From positions 1 to 64,000 of the forward strand of contig NZ_PYUD01000008.1 in assembly GCF_003028575.1 (NCBI RefSeq): a stretch of 64,000 nt of DNA, in the 5' to 3' direction. The translations under genes and the position numbers were made by a program. Source of the DNA: Halomonas urumqiensis. Its GTDB lineage: Bacteria > Pseudomonadota > Gammaproteobacteria > Pseudomonadales > Halomonadaceae. Positions 20,880-32,834 of this stretch are shown here, piece by piece (within the stretch, counting starts at the first letter, position 1; each line of letters starts with the position of its first letter). The notes below the pieces were generated by a model, which did no database searches, was not told where the DNA came from, and saw only the letters and a program-made list of their open reading frames with translations.

Positions 20880-21341
20880 CTAGTGTGTCTGCGCGGGCTT
20901 TACCTCGATGACCTCCACCTCGAAGGTCAGGGTACGCCCTGCCAGCGGGTGATTGAAGTCCACTTCCACCTGGTCGTCGTCGATGCGGCTGATCACGCCG
21001 GGCAGCTCCCCGCCCGCCGGGTCGGCGAACGACATCACCACGCCCACTTCCGGCTGTTCGTCACCGAAGTCGTCGAGCTTGAGGCGCTGAATGTTCTGCG
21101 GGTTGTGCTGGCCGAAGGCGTGCTCCGGGGTGATCTCGAAGCGGCCATGCTCGCCGGCGGAAAGGCCCTTGATGGGGTGTTCGAAGCCGGGCGGCAGGTT
21201 GCCATCGCCAACCTGGAAGGTGGCCGGTGCCTTGTCGTGGGTGGAGTCCACCACCGTCCCGTCTTCCAGCTTGAGGGTGAAGTGCAGGGTCACTTCCATG
21301 CCCTCGTCGATGCGGTATTCCGCAGGATTTTGCTCGCTCAT
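20880..21341 (-). CDS. fkpB: FKBP-type peptidyl-prolyl isomerase, SlpA type
   Basis: 153 residues. FKBP fold with an inserted chaperone flap, as in SlpA/FkpB: EVTLHFTLKLEDGTVVDST at the start, LPPGFEHPIKGLSAGE in the middle. It catalyses proline isomerisation in the cytoplasm. It sits between lspA and ispH, the conserved location of slpA. Confidence 0.94.
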   Translation of the reverse strand: MSEQNPAEYRIDEGMEVTLHFTLKLEDGTVVDSTHDKAPATFQVGDGNLPPGFEHPIKGLSAGEHGRFEITPEHAFGQHNPQNIQRLKLDDFGDEQPEVGVVMSFADPAGGELPGVISRIDDDQVEVDFNHPLAGRTLTFEVEVIEVKPAQTH

Positions 21342-21419
21342 CTAGCGCTCCGAGCGTGACGCCGCCGGCATGGCCATGCGTCACGCGGGTTGAAGAATGT
21401 CAGCGTCGCGGTCACTGGC

Positions 21420-21980
21420 TCATCCGCCAAGCCGCTTGCGTGCCCGGCGCTTCTCGCCGATCACCGATTCCCAGATCAGCCCGATGGCGCCGAGGGTAAT
21501 GCCGATGTCCGCCACATTGAACGCCGGGTAGTACCAACCGGCGACGTGGAAGGAGAGGAAATCCACCACATAGCCATGTACCAGGCGGTCGTAGAGGTTA
21601 CCGAGTGCCCCGCCGATGATCATCGCAAGCGAGACGGCCAGCAGGGTTTCATCGCGCTTGAGGCGCCGCAGCCAGATCGTCAGGCCGATGCTCGCGCCCA
21701 CCGCGATGGTGGCGAAGAACCAGCGCTGCCAGCCGGGGTGATCGGCCAGGAAGCTGAAGGCAGCGCCGGTGTTGTGCAGAAGCGTCAGGTTGAAGAAGGG
21801 CAGCACTTCCACCGGCCGCGCGTAGGCAAGTGAGGCACTGGCGGCATACTTGGTGGCAAGGTCAACCACGATGATCGCCAGCGCCAGCCACAGCCAGCGC
21901 AGTGGCCTGCGCATCGGCGGCACCGCTATCGTGCCGCCCGCCTCGGCGTGCTTGCTGGAAGACGCTTGACGATCAGGCAT
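21420..21980 (-). CDS. lspA: Lipoprotein signal peptidase
   Basis: Aspartic membrane protease that cleaves the signal of diacylated prolipoproteins. Four transmembrane helices are visible, with the catalytic aspartates in [11 protein letters not shown] and VVDFLSF...NVADIGI. I start at 21980 (MPDRQASS, 186 residues), where the gene overlaps the ileS end by eight bases; the N-terminal 30 residues before [11 protein letters not shown] are extra compared with E. coli, so MRRPLRWLW is possible. Confidence 0.94.
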   Translation of the reverse strand: MPDRQASSSKHAEAGGTIAVPPMRRPLRWLWLALAIIVVDLATKYAASASLAYARPVEVLPFFNLTLLHNTGAAFSFLADHPGWQRWFFATIAVGASIGLTIWLRRLKRDETLLAVSLAMIIGGALGNLYDRLVHGYVVDFLSFHVAGWYYPAFNVADIGITLGAIGLIWESVIGEKRRARKRLGG

Positions 21981-24807
21981 AGTGACGCGTCTCTCCAGGC
22001 CCATCCGGCAGGTTGCTGACGCAGCGCCCACACAGGTCGTCGTGGCCGGGGTGGCTGCCGACATCCTCGCGATGGTGCCAGCAGCGCTCGCATTTGGTGT
22101 GCAAGCTTGCCGCCACCGCCACCTTGAGGCCGTCGAGCTCGGTGGCTTCGGCGCCAGTCGCCTGGGAAAGCGGCGCCAGGGTGACCTCGCTGGTCAACAT
22201 CACGAAACGCAGCTCGTCACCGAGCTTGGCAAGCGTGGCGTGCAAGGCATCATCGACGTAGAGGGTGACCTCGGCGGCCAGGCTGCCCTTGATGGTCTTG
22301 GCGTTCCGGGCGTCTTCCAGGCACTTGTTGACCGCCTGCTTGACCTCGAGCACCTGCTCCCAGAAGTCACGACCCATCTCGGCGTCGCCCGCCAGGGTGC
22401 CAAGGCCCGGGTAGTACTCTTCCAGCAACACGCTGTCACCACGCGTTCCAGGGATGTTCTCGAAGATCTCCTCGGCGGTGAACGAGAGGATCGGCGCCAC
22501 CCAGCGCGCCAGCGCTTCCACCACGTGGTAGAGCGCGCTCTGGGCGCTGCGACGTGCCAGGGAGTCGGCCTGGGTGGTGTACTGGCGATCCTTGATCACA
22601 TCCAGATAGAAACCGCCCAGTTCGCGGGCGCAGAAACCGTGCACCTGCTGGTAGACATCCAGGAAGCGATAATCCGCATAGGCACGCTCGATGCGGGCCT
22701 GCAACTGGGCGGCACGGTCGACCACCCACTGGTCGAGGGCCAGCATGTCATCGAAGGCCACCAGATCGCGCGCCGGGTCGAAGCCGTTGAGGTTGGCCAG
22801 CAGGAAGCGCGAGGTGTTGCGGATGCGTCGATAGACATCGGCGGTACGCTTGAGGATCTCGTCGGAAACCGCCATCTCGCCGCCGTAGTCGGTGGAGGCG
22901 ACCCACAGGCGCAGGATATCGGCGCCGAGCTTGTCCATCACTTCCTGGGGGGCGACCACGTTGCCCACCGACTTGGACATCTTGCGGCCCTGGGCATCGA
23001 CGGTGAAACCGTGGGTCAGCAGGCCACGATACGGCGGGTGGCCATCGATGGCACAGCCGGTCAACAGCGATGAGTGGAACCAGCCACGGTGCTGGTCGGA
23101 GCCTTCCAGGTAGAGATCGGCACGCGGGCCCTGCTCGTGGCCATGGGGGTGCGATCCGCGCAGCACATGGCGGTGCGTGGTGCCGGAGTCGAACCACACG
23201 TCCAGGGTGTCGGTGACCTTGTCGTAGTCGGCGGCTTCTTCGCCCAGAAGCTCGGCCGGGTCGAGACGGAACCAGGCATCGATGCCCTCGGCCTCGACAC
23301 GCTGGGCGGCCTCCTCCATCAGCGCCACGGTGCGCGGGTGCAGCTCGCCGGTGGCCTTGTGCAGGAAGAACGGGATCGGCACGCCCCAGTTGCGCTGGCG
23401 AGAGATGCACCAGTCGGGACGGTTGGCGATCATCGAATGCAGCCGCGCCTGGCCCCAGGCCGGGGTGAACTGGGTGGCCTCGATGCCCTCCAGCGCCTGC
23501 TCACGCAGGGTTTTGCCGTGACTGCCCTGCAGGTCCATACCGACGAACCACTGCGCGGTGGCGCGATAGATCACCGGGGTCTTGTGGCGCCAGCAGTGCA
23601 TGTAGCTGTGGTTAATCACCTTGTGGGCCAGCAGTGCATCGGCCTCGCGCAGCTTGTCGACGATCTGCGGATTGGCCTTCCAGATCATCTGGCCGCCGAA
23701 ATACGGCAGGTCGTCGACATACACGCCGTTGCCCTGCACCGGGCTTTCGATCTCATCGAAGCTCATGCCGTGGGCGCGGCAGGTGACGAAGTCATCGACG
23801 CCGTAGGCCGGGGCGGAGTGCACGATACCGGTGCTGCCGACCTCGGATTCGACGTAATCGGCCAGGTAGACCGGCGACAGGCGCTCATACAGCGGATGCT
23901 TGAAACGAATGCCATCCAGGCGCTCGCCGGTGGCGGTGGCCACGATCTCGCCGGAGAGCTCGTAACGCTCGAGGCAGGAGGCGACCAGCTCCTCGGCGAG
24001 CAGCAGCAGGCGGCTGCCGGTATCGACCAGCGCATAGGTGAACTCGGGGTGCACGTTGAGCGCCTGGTTGGCCGGAATGGTCCACGGCGTGGTGGTCCAG
24101 ATGACGATGGCGGCAGGCTTGGCCAGTGCCTCCAGGCCAAACGCCGCGGCCAGTTGCGCGGCATCTTCCACGGCGAAGGCGACATCGATGGCATCGGACT
24201 TCTTGTCGGCGTACTCCACTTCGGCTTCGGCAAGTGCCGAGCCGCAATCGAAACACCAGTTGACCGGCTTGAGGCCCTTGAACACGTACCCGGCGTCGAC
24301 CATGTCGGCCAGGGCACGAATTTCGCCCGCCTCGTTGGCGTAGTTCATGGTGCGGTAAGGGTTGCCCCAGTCACCCACCACACCCAGGCGCACGAAGTCG
24401 GCCAGTTGGCCCTTGATCTGTTCGCCGGCATATTCACGGCACAACTCACGGGCACGCTCGGGCTCGAGATGCTTGCCATGGGTGGTCTCGACCTTGTGCT
24501 CGATGGGCAGGCCGTGACAATCCCAGCCGGGCACATAGGGCGCATCGAAGCCCGCCAGGTTCTTCGACTTGACGATGATGTCCTTGAGGATCTTGTTGAC
24601 GGCATGGCCAATGTGAATGCTGCCATTGGCGTAGGGAGGGCCATCGTGCAGCACGAACTGCTCACGACCGCGACGCTCTTCGCGCAGGCGATGGTAGAGG
24701 TCGAGCTTGTCCCACTGCGCCAGCCGTTCGGGTTCACGCTTGGGCAGCATGCCGCGCATCGGGAAATCGGTTTCTGGCAGGTTCAGAGTGTGCTTGTAGT
24801 CGCTCAT
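21973..24807 (-). CDS. ileS: Isoleucyl-tRNA synthetase
   Basis: Class I aminoacyl-tRNA synthetase of 944 residues. The HIGH signature appears in [15 protein letters not shown] near residue 60, and KMSKS in [10 protein letters not shown] near 605. The large editing domain lies between. The C-terminal zinc knuckle [10 protein letters not shown] ... LCGRC is typical of the bacterial type 1 enzyme. It overlaps lspA at its end and follows ribF by ten bases. Confidence 0.98.
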   Translation of the reverse strand: MSDYKHTLNLPETDFPMRGMLPKREPERLAQWDKLDLYHRLREERRGREQFVLHDGPPYANGSIHIGHAVNKILKDIIVKSKNLAGFDAPYVPGWDCHGLPIEHKVETTHGKHLEPERARELCREYAGEQIKGQLADFVRLGVVGDWGNPYRTMNYANEAGEIRALADMVDAGYVFKGLKPVNWCFDCGSALAEAEVEYADKKSDAIDVAFAVEDAAQLAAAFGLEALAKPAAIVIWTTTPWTIPANQALNVHPEFTYALVDTGSRLLLLAEELVASCLERYELSGEIVATATGERLDGIRFKHPLYERLSPVYLADYVESEVGSTGIVHSAPAYGVDDFVTCRAHGMSFDEIESPVQGNGVYVDDLPYFGGQMIWKANPQIVDKLREADALLAHKVINHSYMHCWRHKTPVIYRATAQWFVGMDLQGSHGKTLREQALEGIEATQFTPAWGQARLHSMIANRPDWCISRQRNWGVPIPFFLHKATGELHPRTVALMEEAAQRVEAEGIDAWFRLDPAELLGEEAADYDKVTDTLDVWFDSGTTHRHVLRGSHPHGHEQGPRADLYLEGSDQHRGWFHSSLLTGCAIDGHPPYRGLLTHGFTVDAQGRKMSKSVGNVVAPQEVMDKLGADILRLWVASTDYGGEMAVSDEILKRTADVYRRIRNTSRFLLANLNGFDPARDLVAFDDMLALDQWVVDRAAQLQARIERAYADYRFLDVYQQVHGFCARELGGFYLDVIKDRQYTTQADSLARRSAQSALYHVVEALARWVAPILSFTAEEIFENIPGTRGDSVLLEEYYPGLGTLAGDAEMGRDFWEQVLEVKQAVNKCLEDARNAKTIKGSLAAEVTLYVDDALHATLAKLGDELRFVMLTSEVTLAPLSQATGAEATELDGLKVAVAASLHTKCERCWHHREDVGSHPGHDDLCGRCVSNLPDGPGETRHYA

Positions 24808-24817
24808 ATCCTGGGGG

Positions 24818-25858
24818 TCAGCCGTCGTCGTGGTCGGCGGGTCGGCCCGCCGAGGAATCGGAAGTCACGGTCTCGCGCGCCAGCGGCGCCGATGCCAGAG
24901 GAAGAGAGTCATGGTTGCCGCTCGCCCGGGCCCGCTCGGCGAAGAAGCCGCGAGCACGCGCCTGGTCGGCATGAATCTGGCGCTTGAGCGCCTCGAAATC
25001 GTCGAACTTCACCTCGCCACGCAACTTGGCGCAGGGAAACACGTCGAGGCGTTGGCCGTATAAGTCACCATCGAAATCGAACAGGTGCACTTCAAGCACC
25101 GGCCTGGTACTGCCCACCGTCGGTCGCCAGCCGATGTTGGCCACCCCCGGCAGGTGGCGGCCATCCGGCAACTCGCTGACCACCGCATAAACGCCCTGCA
25201 GGGCCAGGGGGCGAGGCGGCTGCGGCAGGTTGGCGGTGGGCACGCCGATGGTGCGACCGAGTTGCTGGTCGGCCACCACACGCCCACCCAACCGGTAGGG
25301 CCGACCCAGCAGGCGCGAGGCGGCATCGAAGTTGCCGCTGGCCAGCAGGGTCCGCACCCGGGTACTCGAGACCCGCTCATCGTCCAGCGTGAAGGTACGG
25401 GTGTGTTCGACCCCGAAACCTCGCCTCTCGCCCACTTCGGTCAACAGGTGGAAATCGCCGCGCCGGTCGCAGCCGAAGCGAAAATCGTCGCCCACCACCA
25501 GATGACGCACGCCCAGGCCCGCGATCAGCACCTTCTCGACGAATTCCTCGGCGGTGAGGCTGCGCAGGGCGTCATTGAATGGCAAGCACAACACTCGCTC
25601 CACCCCGGCATCACCCAGCAAGCGCACCTTGTCGCTCAGCCGGGTCAGCCTTGGTGGTGCCTGGTCACCGGCGAAGAACTCGCGGGGCTGCGGCTCGAAC
25701 ACCACCACGATCACAGGCAATTGCAGCTTGCGGGCCTGTTCGCGACACTGTTCCAGAATCGCCTGATGGCCGCGATGAACCCCATCGAAGTTTCCGATGG
25801 TGGCCACGCAGCCACGGTGCTCGTCGCGCAGGTTGTGCAGTCCTCGGATCACTTGCAT
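24818..25858 (-). CDS. ribF: Bifunctional riboflavin kinase / FAD synthetase
   Basis: Phosphorylates riboflavin to FMN and adenylates FMN to FAD. N-terminal nucleotidyltransferase domain shows [14 protein letters not shown] near residue 20; the C-terminal flavokinase domain shows GVPTANLP and GVYAV. I start at 25858 ([10 protein letters not shown], 346 residues) by likeness to E. coli; an ATG at 25870 is also possible. A hydrophilic tail extends past the kinase domain. Between murJ and ileS, as in Pseudomonas. Confidence 0.95.
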   Translation of the reverse strand: MQVIRGLHNLRDEHRGCVATIGNFDGVHRGHQAILEQCREQARKLQLPVIVVVFEPQPREFFAGDQAPPRLTRLSDKVRLLGDAGVERVLCLPFNDALRSLTAEEFVEKVLIAGLGVRHLVVGDDFRFGCDRRGDFHLLTEVGERRGFGVEHTRTFTLDDERVSSTRVRTLLASGNFDAASRLLGRPYRLGGRVVADQQLGRTIGVPTANLPQPPRPLALQGVYAVVSELPDGRHLPGVANIGWRPTVGSTRPVLEVHLFDFDGDLYGQRLDVFPCAKLRGEVKFDDFEALKRQIHADQARARGFFAERARASGNHDSLPLASAPLARETVTSDSSAGRPADHDDG

Positions 25859-25998
25859 GACATTCGCCACGGGCCCCGTTGAAGATTACGTGCGTAAAAA
25901 CCTCGATTATACCGGACAGCCGGCCCCTTGACAGCCGCACCAGCTGGCTGCAGGGAGCGATGTCTCATGTCCGCCCCGCCAACGCCACGAGATGGCCC

Positions 25999-27630
25999 TC
26001 AGCTTTTCATGCGGAAGTGCCGAATACGCACCCCTGTGGCAGCAAGCCAGGCGAAATAGACCGCCGCCCCGACCACCACCAGCAGCGCCAGCCAGCTGAC
26101 ACGCGTCCACACTCCCCAGCCCAGCCAGGCCTGCCAATCGGGGGCGAGCCAGGCAAGGCCGACCCCCAGCACCGCGCAGCCGCCCAGCAACTGGACCGCA
26201 TAGCGCCCCCAGCCGGGCTGAAAGACCAGCACGCCTTCCTTGCGCAACAGCCAGCCCAGCAGGCCCGCATTCATGAACGCCGACAGTGCCGTGGCGAGTG
26301 CCAGGCCGGCATGGGCCAATGGCCAGATCAACAGCAGGTTGAGGACCATGTTGGCGACCATGGCGATGATGCCAACCTTGACCGGCGTACTGGTGTTCTG
26401 GCGGGCGAAGAACCCCGGCGCCAGCACCTTGATCAACATGAAGGCGACCAGCCCGAATGCATAGGCACGCAGGCTCATGGCCGCCATGGCGATATCCTGC
26501 TCGGTCATGGCGCCGTAATGGAACAGCGAGATCAGCAGCGGCTCGGCCAGCAGCGCCAGCGCCAGCGCGGCCGGAAGCCCCAGCAACAATACCGCGCGAA
26601 TCGCCCAGTCGAGCATCGCCGCGAAGTGCTCGCTGGACTGCTCGGCATGGCGCTTGGACAGCGCCGGCAGGATCACCGTGCCAATCGCGATGCCGAACAC
26701 CCCCAGCGGCAGTTCCACCAGCCGGTCGGAGTAGTAGAGCCAGGAGACGCTGCCCGGCGCCAGCAACGAGGCCAGCACAGTATCCAGCAGCAGGTTGATC
26801 TGCGAGACCGAGACGCCGAACAGCGCCGGCGCCATCAGCAACATGATCCGCCTGACCCCGGGGTGGGCGAAGTTCGGCCAGGGCCGTGGCGCCAGCCCCA
26901 GGCGCACCAGGAACGGCACCTGGAAGGCGAGCTGCGCGACGCCTGCGATCAGCACGCCCCAGGCCAGCCCCATGGCCGGCTCGCTCATCAGCGGCGTCAG
27001 CAGCAACGCCGCTCCGATCAACGAGATATTCAACAGCACCGGGGTGAAGGCCGGCACCGCGAAGCGATTCCAGGTGTTGAGCACGCTGCCCGAGAAGGCG
27101 GTCAGCGAAATCAGCAGCAGGTAGGGAAAGGTGAGCCGCAGCATGTCGGCGGTCAACGCCAGCTTTTCCGGGTCGCGACCGAAGCCAGGCGCGAAGACCC
27201 ACACAAGCCACGGGGCGGCAAGCATGAACAGCGCGGTAAGCAACGCCAGCACCACGGTAAGGCTGCCGGAGACGGCATCGAGCAACTCACGCACTTCCCG
27301 CCTGCTGCCGCGCGTGGCGTATTCCGAGAGCACCGGCACGAAGGCCTGGTTGAATGCTCCCTCGGCAAACAGGCGACGCATGAAATTGGGGATCTTGAAG
27401 GCGACGAAGAAAGCATCCGCGCCACTGCCGGCCCCGAACAGCGCGGCCACCACCACGTCACGCGCCAGCCCCATCACCCGCGAGAGCATGGTCATGACGC
27501 TGACAATCAGGCCTGAACGCGCAAGGCCCCCGGCCTTGGGCGCTACCACCCGGTCACCTTCGGCAAGCGGCAAGGGGGGAGCCGGCTCGGTGGGCCGTTC
27601 GGGGTCAGGCGGCGATTCGCGGTCCGTCAC
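25999..27630 (-). CDS. murJ: Lipid II flippase MurJ
   Basis: MOP-superfamily membrane protein of 543 residues that moves lipid II across the inner membrane for peptidoglycan synthesis. About 14 hydrophobic helices are visible, with the MurJ start SVMTMLSRVMGLARDVVVAA after a 37-residue soluble leader. It lies between rpsT and ribF, the usual neighbourhood (mviN). Confidence 0.95.
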   Translation of the reverse strand: MTDRESPPDPERPTEPAPPLPLAEGDRVVAPKAGGLARSGLIVSVMTMLSRVMGLARDVVVAALFGAGSGADAFFVAFKIPNFMRRLFAEGAFNQAFVPVLSEYATRGSRREVRELLDAVSGSLTVVLALLTALFMLAAPWLVWVFAPGFGRDPEKLALTADMLRLTFPYLLLISLTAFSGSVLNTWNRFAVPAFTPVLLNISLIGAALLLTPLMSEPAMGLAWGVLIAGVAQLAFQVPFLVRLGLAPRPWPNFAHPGVRRIMLLMAPALFGVSVSQINLLLDTVLASLLAPGSVSWLYYSDRLVELPLGVFGIAIGTVILPALSKRHAEQSSEHFAAMLDWAIRAVLLLGLPAALALALLAEPLLISLFHYGAMTEQDIAMAAMSLRAYAFGLVAFMLIKVLAPGFFARQNTSTPVKVGIIAMVANMVLNLLLIWPLAHAGLALATALSAFMNAGLLGWLLRKEGVLVFQPGWGRYAVQLLGGCAVLGVGLAWLAPDWQAWLGWGVWTRVSWLALLVVVGAAVYFAWLAATGVRIRHFRMKS

Positions 27631-27674
27631 TCGTCACTTCCTCTCTTGGCCTTCTTCCCGGGCATGAAACCCAG

Positions 27675-27709
27675 CCACAAAAAAACCGGCCGCAGCCGGT
27701 TTTTTGTGG
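27675..27709. terminator. rpsT terminator
   Basis: A long stem, CCAC-A7-CCGGC against GCCGG-T6-GTGG, with a CGCA loop. It follows rpsT on the minus strand and lies before murJ, so some read-through into murJ is expected. Confidence 0.8.
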
Positions 27710-27764
27710 AACGCTCATGGCGATCGAATATCGATCAGCCGCGCTCCAATGACATCCGGCCTGC

Positions 27765-28031
27765 TCAGGCAGCCAGCGCCTTGATACGCTTGTTCAGGCG
27801 GCTCTTCAGGCGTGCGGCCTTCTTCTTGGAGAGCACGTCCTTGTCGGCGATACGGTCAATGACCGGCTGCGCCTTCTGGAACGCGGTCATGGCTTCGGCG
27901 TGGTCGCCGCCATTGATCGCCGTGATCACGCGCTTGATGTAGGTGCGCACCATGGAGCGCTGGCTGGCCTTCAGGACACGACGGCCTTCGGACTGACGGG
28001 CGCGCTTGCGGGCTTGCTTGCTGTTTGCCAC
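27765..28031 (-). CDS. rpsT: 30S ribosomal protein S20
   Basis: Small basic 16S-rRNA-binding protein, 88 residues, with the typical start MANSKQARKRARQSE and three helices rich in Lys, Arg and Ala. The 219-base upstream leader has no gene; in E. coli rpsT autoregulates at the level of translation. A short GGCCA/TGGCC hairpin is visible in the leader near 28125-28140. Confidence 0.97.
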   Translation of the reverse strand: MANSKQARKRARQSEGRRVLKASQRSMVRTYIKRVITAINGGDHAEAMTAFQKAQPVIDRIADKDVLSKKKAARLKSRLNKRIKALAA

Positions 28032-28250
28032 TGAACTGTCTCCTTGGAGATTCTGTCGCCACCAGATTCCCGGTGGCTTCGATAACGTATTGATCCGGCA
28101 GGAAGGTTTTTACCTTTCCGCCGGTATGGCCATCTGGCCGACCGCTTGACATCAGCGATCGTTCACGGGCCGTGTCTGAGAGGATGGCGTATGCTACCAC
28201 AGCCCTCGATGTGCTTGCTAGCGCTGCTGCCCTGCCAGCAGAGCCATCGC

Positions 28251-29390
28251 CTACAGCACCACCAGGTTGTCGCGGTGAATCAGCTCCGGCGCTTCCATGA
28301 AGCCAAGAATCGCCTCGATCTGGTGGCTGGGTTTGCCGAGAAGGCGCGCGGCATCCTCGGCACCGTAGTTGACCAAGCCCTTGGCGATACGCCGCCCCTG
28401 CTCGTCGACACACAGCACCATGTCGCCGCGCACGAAATTGCCGGAAACCGCCCTGACCCCGACCGGCAGCAGGCTGGAACCACGGCTCTGCAGCACCTTC
28501 ACGGCGCCGGCGTCCAGCGTCAGGCTGCCGCGCACCTGCAACTGCCCAGCCAACCAACGCTTGCGCGCCGCCATCGGCGCCTGATCGGGACTGAGCAGCG
28601 TGCCAAGGCGCTCCCCCGCCACCAGCCGGCTGAGGACCTCGGGCTGGCGACCACTGGCGATGACCGTGCAGGCGCCAGAGCGCGCCGCCAGGCGTGCAGC
28701 CTGCAACTTGGTGGCCATGCCACCACGCCCAAGGGCACCGCCACCTCCAGCCATGGCAGTGAAGGCCGGGTCGTCGGCACGCCCTTCGTGAATCAGCGTA
28801 GCAGCCGGGTTGTGGCGCGGGTCGGCATCATAAAGCCCTTCCTGGTCGGTGAGGATGACCAGCGCATCGGCCTCCAGCAGGTTGGCGACGAGTGCCCCCA
28901 GGGTGTCGTTGTCACCGAAACGGATCTCATCGGTGACAACGGTATCGTTCTCGTTGATCACCGGCACCACGCGCAGGTCGACCAACGTGCGCAGCGCCGA
29001 GCGGGCGTTCAGGTAACGCTTGCGATTGGAGAGGTCATCGTGGGTCAAAAGCACCTGGGCGGTGAGCAGGCCGTGGCGGGCGAAGTGCCCTTCGTAGCAC
29101 TCGGTCAGGCCGTTCTGGCCCACCGCAGCGGCGGCCTGCAGCTCATGCACCGCCGAAGGCCGCACCTGCCAGCCGAGCCGCACCATGCCCGCCGCCACTG
29201 CCCCGGAGGACACCAGCACCACCTCGACACCCGCCAAGTGCAAGGCGGCAATCTGATCGACCCAGCCGCCTATGGCAGGCTCGTCGAGACCACGACCGTC
29301 ATTGGTCAGCAGCGCACTGCCAATCTTCACCACCACCCGGCGCGCACCGGTCAAGGCCTTGCGCCCCCCGGCCTGCTGCTTCGTTTCCAT
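28251..29390 (-). CDS. proB: Glutamate 5-kinase
   Basis: First enzyme of proline synthesis, 379 residues, important for osmoadaptation. The amino acid kinase domain begins [15 protein letters not shown], with SSGAVAAGM and VINENDTV; a C-terminal PUA domain (about 285-379, [14 protein letters not shown]) is present. Normally feedback-inhibited by proline. It follows obgE by 69 bases, on the same strand. Weak ribosome site. Confidence 0.96.
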   Translation of the reverse strand: METKQQAGGRKALTGARRVVVKIGSALLTNDGRGLDEPAIGGWVDQIAALHLAGVEVVLVSSGAVAAGMVRLGWQVRPSAVHELQAAAAVGQNGLTECYEGHFARHGLLTAQVLLTHDDLSNRKRYLNARSALRTLVDLRVVPVINENDTVVTDEIRFGDNDTLGALVANLLEADALVILTDQEGLYDADPRHNPAATLIHEGRADDPAFTAMAGGGGALGRGGMATKLQAARLAARSGACTVIASGRQPEVLSRLVAGERLGTLLSPDQAPMAARKRWLAGQLQVRGSLTLDAGAVKVLQSRGSSLLPVGVRAVSGNFVRGDMVLCVDEQGRRIAKGLVNYGAEDAARLLGKPSHQIEAILGFMEAPELIHRDNLVVL

Positions 29391-29459
29391 TCTTACCGAC
29401 TCCGCCGAATATCAGGCTCTCATCATCTCAACCAAGCCAGCACTACCCACCCGTTTTGC

Positions 29460-30674
<1,215 letters not shown>

Positions 30675-30684
30675 TCATGATACA

Positions 30685-30712
30685 AGAAGGCCCCGCCTGG
30701 GCGGGGCCTTCT
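30685..30712 (-). terminator. Hairpin after rpmA
   Basis: Perfect 12-bp GC-rich stem (30685-30696 with 30701-30712) with a four-base loop, 20 bases after the rpmA stop, followed by TTGTAT on the minus strand. Without a full U tract it probably only attenuates transcription into obgE. Confidence 0.65.
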
Positions 30713-30732
30713 CACTGCAAGCGCGGGCGGTC

Positions 30733-30990
30733 TCAGGCAGAGACGACGCTGACGAACTTGCGGCTGTGCGGACCCTTGGTCTCGAACTTGACGACACCGT
30801 CGTTCAGGGCGAACAGGGTGTGGTCGCGGCCAAGGCCGACGCCGGTACCGGCGTGGAACTTGGTGCCGCGCTGACGCACGATGATGTTGCCGGCGGTGAC
30901 GACCTGGCCACCGAACAGCTTCACACCAAGGCGTTTGGATTCGGAATCGCGACCGTTGCGCGTGGAGCCGGCTGCCTTCTTATGAGCCAT
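30733..30990 (-). CDS. rpmA: 50S ribosomal protein L27
   Basis: 85 residues. The N terminus [20 protein letters not shown] reaches the peptidyl-transferase centre in the ribosome; [20 protein letters not shown] follows. GAGG precedes the ATG. 34 bases after rplU. Confidence 0.98.
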   Translation of the reverse strand: MAHKKAAGSTRNGRDSESKRLGVKLFGGQVVTAGNIIVRQRGTKFHAGTGVGLGRDHTLFALNDGVVKFETKGPHSRKFVSVVSA

Positions 30991-31024
30991 TGCAAATACC
31001 TCGCTCGTTCAGGGGAGTTACCGC

Positions 31025-31336
31025 TTATGCGGAGATCCCGGTGATCTTGACTTCAGTGAACCACTGACGGTGGCCCTGACGCTTCATGTGGTGCTTGCGA
31101 CGACGGAACTTGATGATGGTCACCTTGTCGCCACGGCCGTGAGCGACGACCTCGGCGGACACCTTGGCGCCATCGACCAGCGGCGCGCCGACAGTCACGT
31201 CGTCGCCATCGGCAACCAGCAGCACTTCGTCGAACGCGACGCTTTCGCCGGTCGGCACTTCCAGCTTCTCGAGCTTGAGAGTCTGGCCTTCCTGAACGCG
31301 GTACTGCTTGCCACCGCTCTTGATTACTGCGTACAT
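31025..31336 (-). CDS. rplU: 50S ribosomal protein L21
   Basis: 103 residues, beginning [18 protein letters not shown], with the C-terminal [14 protein letters not shown] motif. First gene of rplU-rpmA-obgE. GGAGAG precedes the ATG, and a good promoter lies about 100 bases upstream. Confidence 0.98.
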   Translation of the reverse strand: MYAVIKSGGKQYRVQEGQTLKLEKLEVPTGESVAFDEVLLVADGDDVTVGAPLVDGAKVSAEVVAHGRGDKVTIIKFRRRKHHMKRQGHRQWFTEVKITGISA

Positions 31337-31439
31337 GCTATCTCTCCAGGACTCATCGGGTTGTGCTCTTCATCGACCTGCGGCGAGTGGCGCCCCTTCC
31401 GGCAGCCATCTGACAGGGAGCGAGATGAGTGGGTCGCGG

Positions 31440-31468
31440 ATTATAACGATAGCCGCGCGCGCAGACAA
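31440..31468 (-). promoter_or_regulatory. rplU promoter
   Basis: On the minus strand TTGTCT (31468-31463), a 17-base spacer and a perfect TATAAT (31445-31440) lie about 105 bases upstream of rplU. This is a strong sigma-70 promoter for the ribosomal protein operon. Confidence 0.75.
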
Positions 31469-31620
31469 CCCATCTTGGGCCAAACGCCACGCCACCACCT
31501 CGCGCCCCTGGGCCGGACGCATGCCAGCGGGCCTGCGACCGATTACCTTGACGCCCCCATGGGCGGCCCATAGCATGACCTGCAACCCAGGCCTTTTCCT
31601 TACTGTGTCGATATCGCCTA

Positions 31621-32622
31621 ATGCCATCCAACGCCTCGCCCGCCCCTCATACCGACTCGCCCTCGCCGATCCATGCCGTGGTGGCCGAGGACTTCGCCGC
31701 CGTCAACCAGACCATCCTCGACCAACTCGCCTCGCGGGTACCACTGGTCGAGACTATCGGCCAGTACATCATCGAGAGCGGCGGCAAGCGCCTACGCCCG
31801 TTGCTGGTGCTGCTGGCGGCGCGTTCGCTCGGGTATGACGGGAGCCGCCATGTAACGCTGGCCACGCTGATCGAGTTCATGCACACCTCCACACTGTTGC
31901 ATGACGACGTGGTCGATGAATCCCACATGCGGCGCGGCAAAGCCACCGCCAACGACGCCTGGGGCAACGCCCCTTCGGTGTTGGTCGGCGACTTTCTCTA
32001 TTCGCGTTCGTTCCAGATGATGGTCGAAGTGGGCTCGATGCGCATCATGGAAGTCCTGTCGGCCGCCACCTGCACCATCGCCGAGGGTGAAGTCCAGCAG
32101 TTGACCAACGTCGGCAACCCCGACACCGACGAGGCCGCCTACTTCGAGACCATCCAGGGCAAGACCGCGATGCTGTTCGAGGCCGCCAGCCACAGTGGCG
32201 CCATCGTGGCCGAGGCTAACCCGGAGCAGGAAGCCGCGCTGCAATATTACGGCCGCTACCTGGGGCTCGCCTTCCAGTTGATCGACGACCTGCTCGACTA
32301 CCAGGGCGATGCCGCGGCGATGGGCAAGAATGTCGGCGACGACCTCGCCGAGGGCAAGCCGACCCTGCCGCTGATTCATGCCATGGCCAAGGGCACGCCC
32401 GAGCAGGCCAAGTTGATTCGCCAGGCGATCCGCAAGGGCGGCCTCGAGCATCTCGACGAAGTACTGGCCATTGTCACCGACACCGGCGCCCTGGACTACA
32501 CCCGCGCACGTGCCGAGGAAATGGCCGCCAAGGCCCTCGAGCAACTCGCCGCACTACCGCCCAGCCGCTACCGCGACAGCATGGCCGAACTGGCCCGCCT
32601 GGCGGTCGACCGACAGGCATGA
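31621..32622 (+). CDS. ispB: Octaprenyl (polyprenyl) diphosphate synthase
   Basis: Trans-prenyltransferase that makes the ubiquinone side chain. 333 residues with both aspartate-rich motifs: HDDVVDESHMRRG near residue 97 and LIDDLLDYQGD near 222. SGGKRLRPLL is the usual N-terminal block. The start at 31621 lacks a clear ribosome site, and the first 20 residues are low-complexity, so the true start might be slightly downstream. Divergent from rplU, a conserved pairing. Confidence 0.94.
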   Translation: MPSNASPAPHTDSPSPIHAVVAEDFAAVNQTILDQLASRVPLVETIGQYIIESGGKRLRPLLVLLAARSLGYDGSRHVTLATLIEFMHTSTLLHDDVVDESHMRRGKATANDAWGNAPSVLVGDFLYSRSFQMMVEVGSMRIMEVLSAATCTIAEGEVQQLTNVGNPDTDEAAYFETIQGKTAMLFEAASHSGAIVAEANPEQEAALQYYGRYLGLAFQLIDDLLDYQGDAAAMGKNVGDDLAEGKPTLPLIHAMAKGTPEQAKLIRQAIRKGGLEHLDEVLAIVTDTGALDYTRARAEEMAAKALEQLAALPPSRYRDSMAELARLAVDRQA

Positions 32623-32640
32623 GGGAAGCCCACGCAAGGC

Positions 32641-32668
32641 TTGCAAAGCCACGCCTGGCGGGTATAAT
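32641..32668 (+). promoter_or_regulatory. tRNA-Pro promoter
   Basis: TTGCAA (32641-32646), a 16-base spacer and a perfect TATAAT (32663-32668) lie just after the ispB stop and 31 bases before the tRNA. Confidence 0.8.
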
Positions 32669-32699
32669 TCGTCTCCGTTGAGGCACAAGCCCAACGCGT

Positions 32700-32776
32700 C
32701 GGAGCGTAGCTCAGCTTGGTAGAGCGCTGCCTTCGGGAGGCAGAGGTCGTAGGTTCGAATCCTGTCGCTCCGACCA
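32700..32776 (+). tRNA. tRNA-Pro (anticodon CGG)
   Basis: 77 bases fold into a complete cloverleaf: acceptor stem CGGAGCG/CGCTCCG, D stem GCTC/GAGC, anticodon stem CTGCC/GGCAG with loop TTCGGGA (anticodon CGG), T loop TTCGAAT, encoded CCA end. It reads the CCG proline codon. It has its own promoter and terminator. Confidence 0.97.
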
Positions 32777-32787
32777 AAGAACATAGC

Positions 32788-32828
32788 AAAAACCGCCACT
32801 TACGGATCAATCCGGGTGGCGGTTTTTT
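32788..32828. terminator. Terminator after tRNA-Pro
   Basis: A 12-bp stem, AAAAACCGCCAC with GTGGCGGTTTTTT, closes a 16-base loop. It ends the tRNA transcript and may also end the convergent phospholipase-D-like gene. Confidence 0.8.
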
Positions 32829-32834
32829 GTTGCT

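Noticed and set aside
23074..24987. 637-codon plus-strand frame opposite ileS
   Set aside because: Antisense shadow of ileS; composition is typical of complementary GC-rich frames.
25879..27516. 545-codon plus-strand frame opposite murJ
   Set aside because: Gln, Arg and His-rich translation of the murJ complement, no domain.
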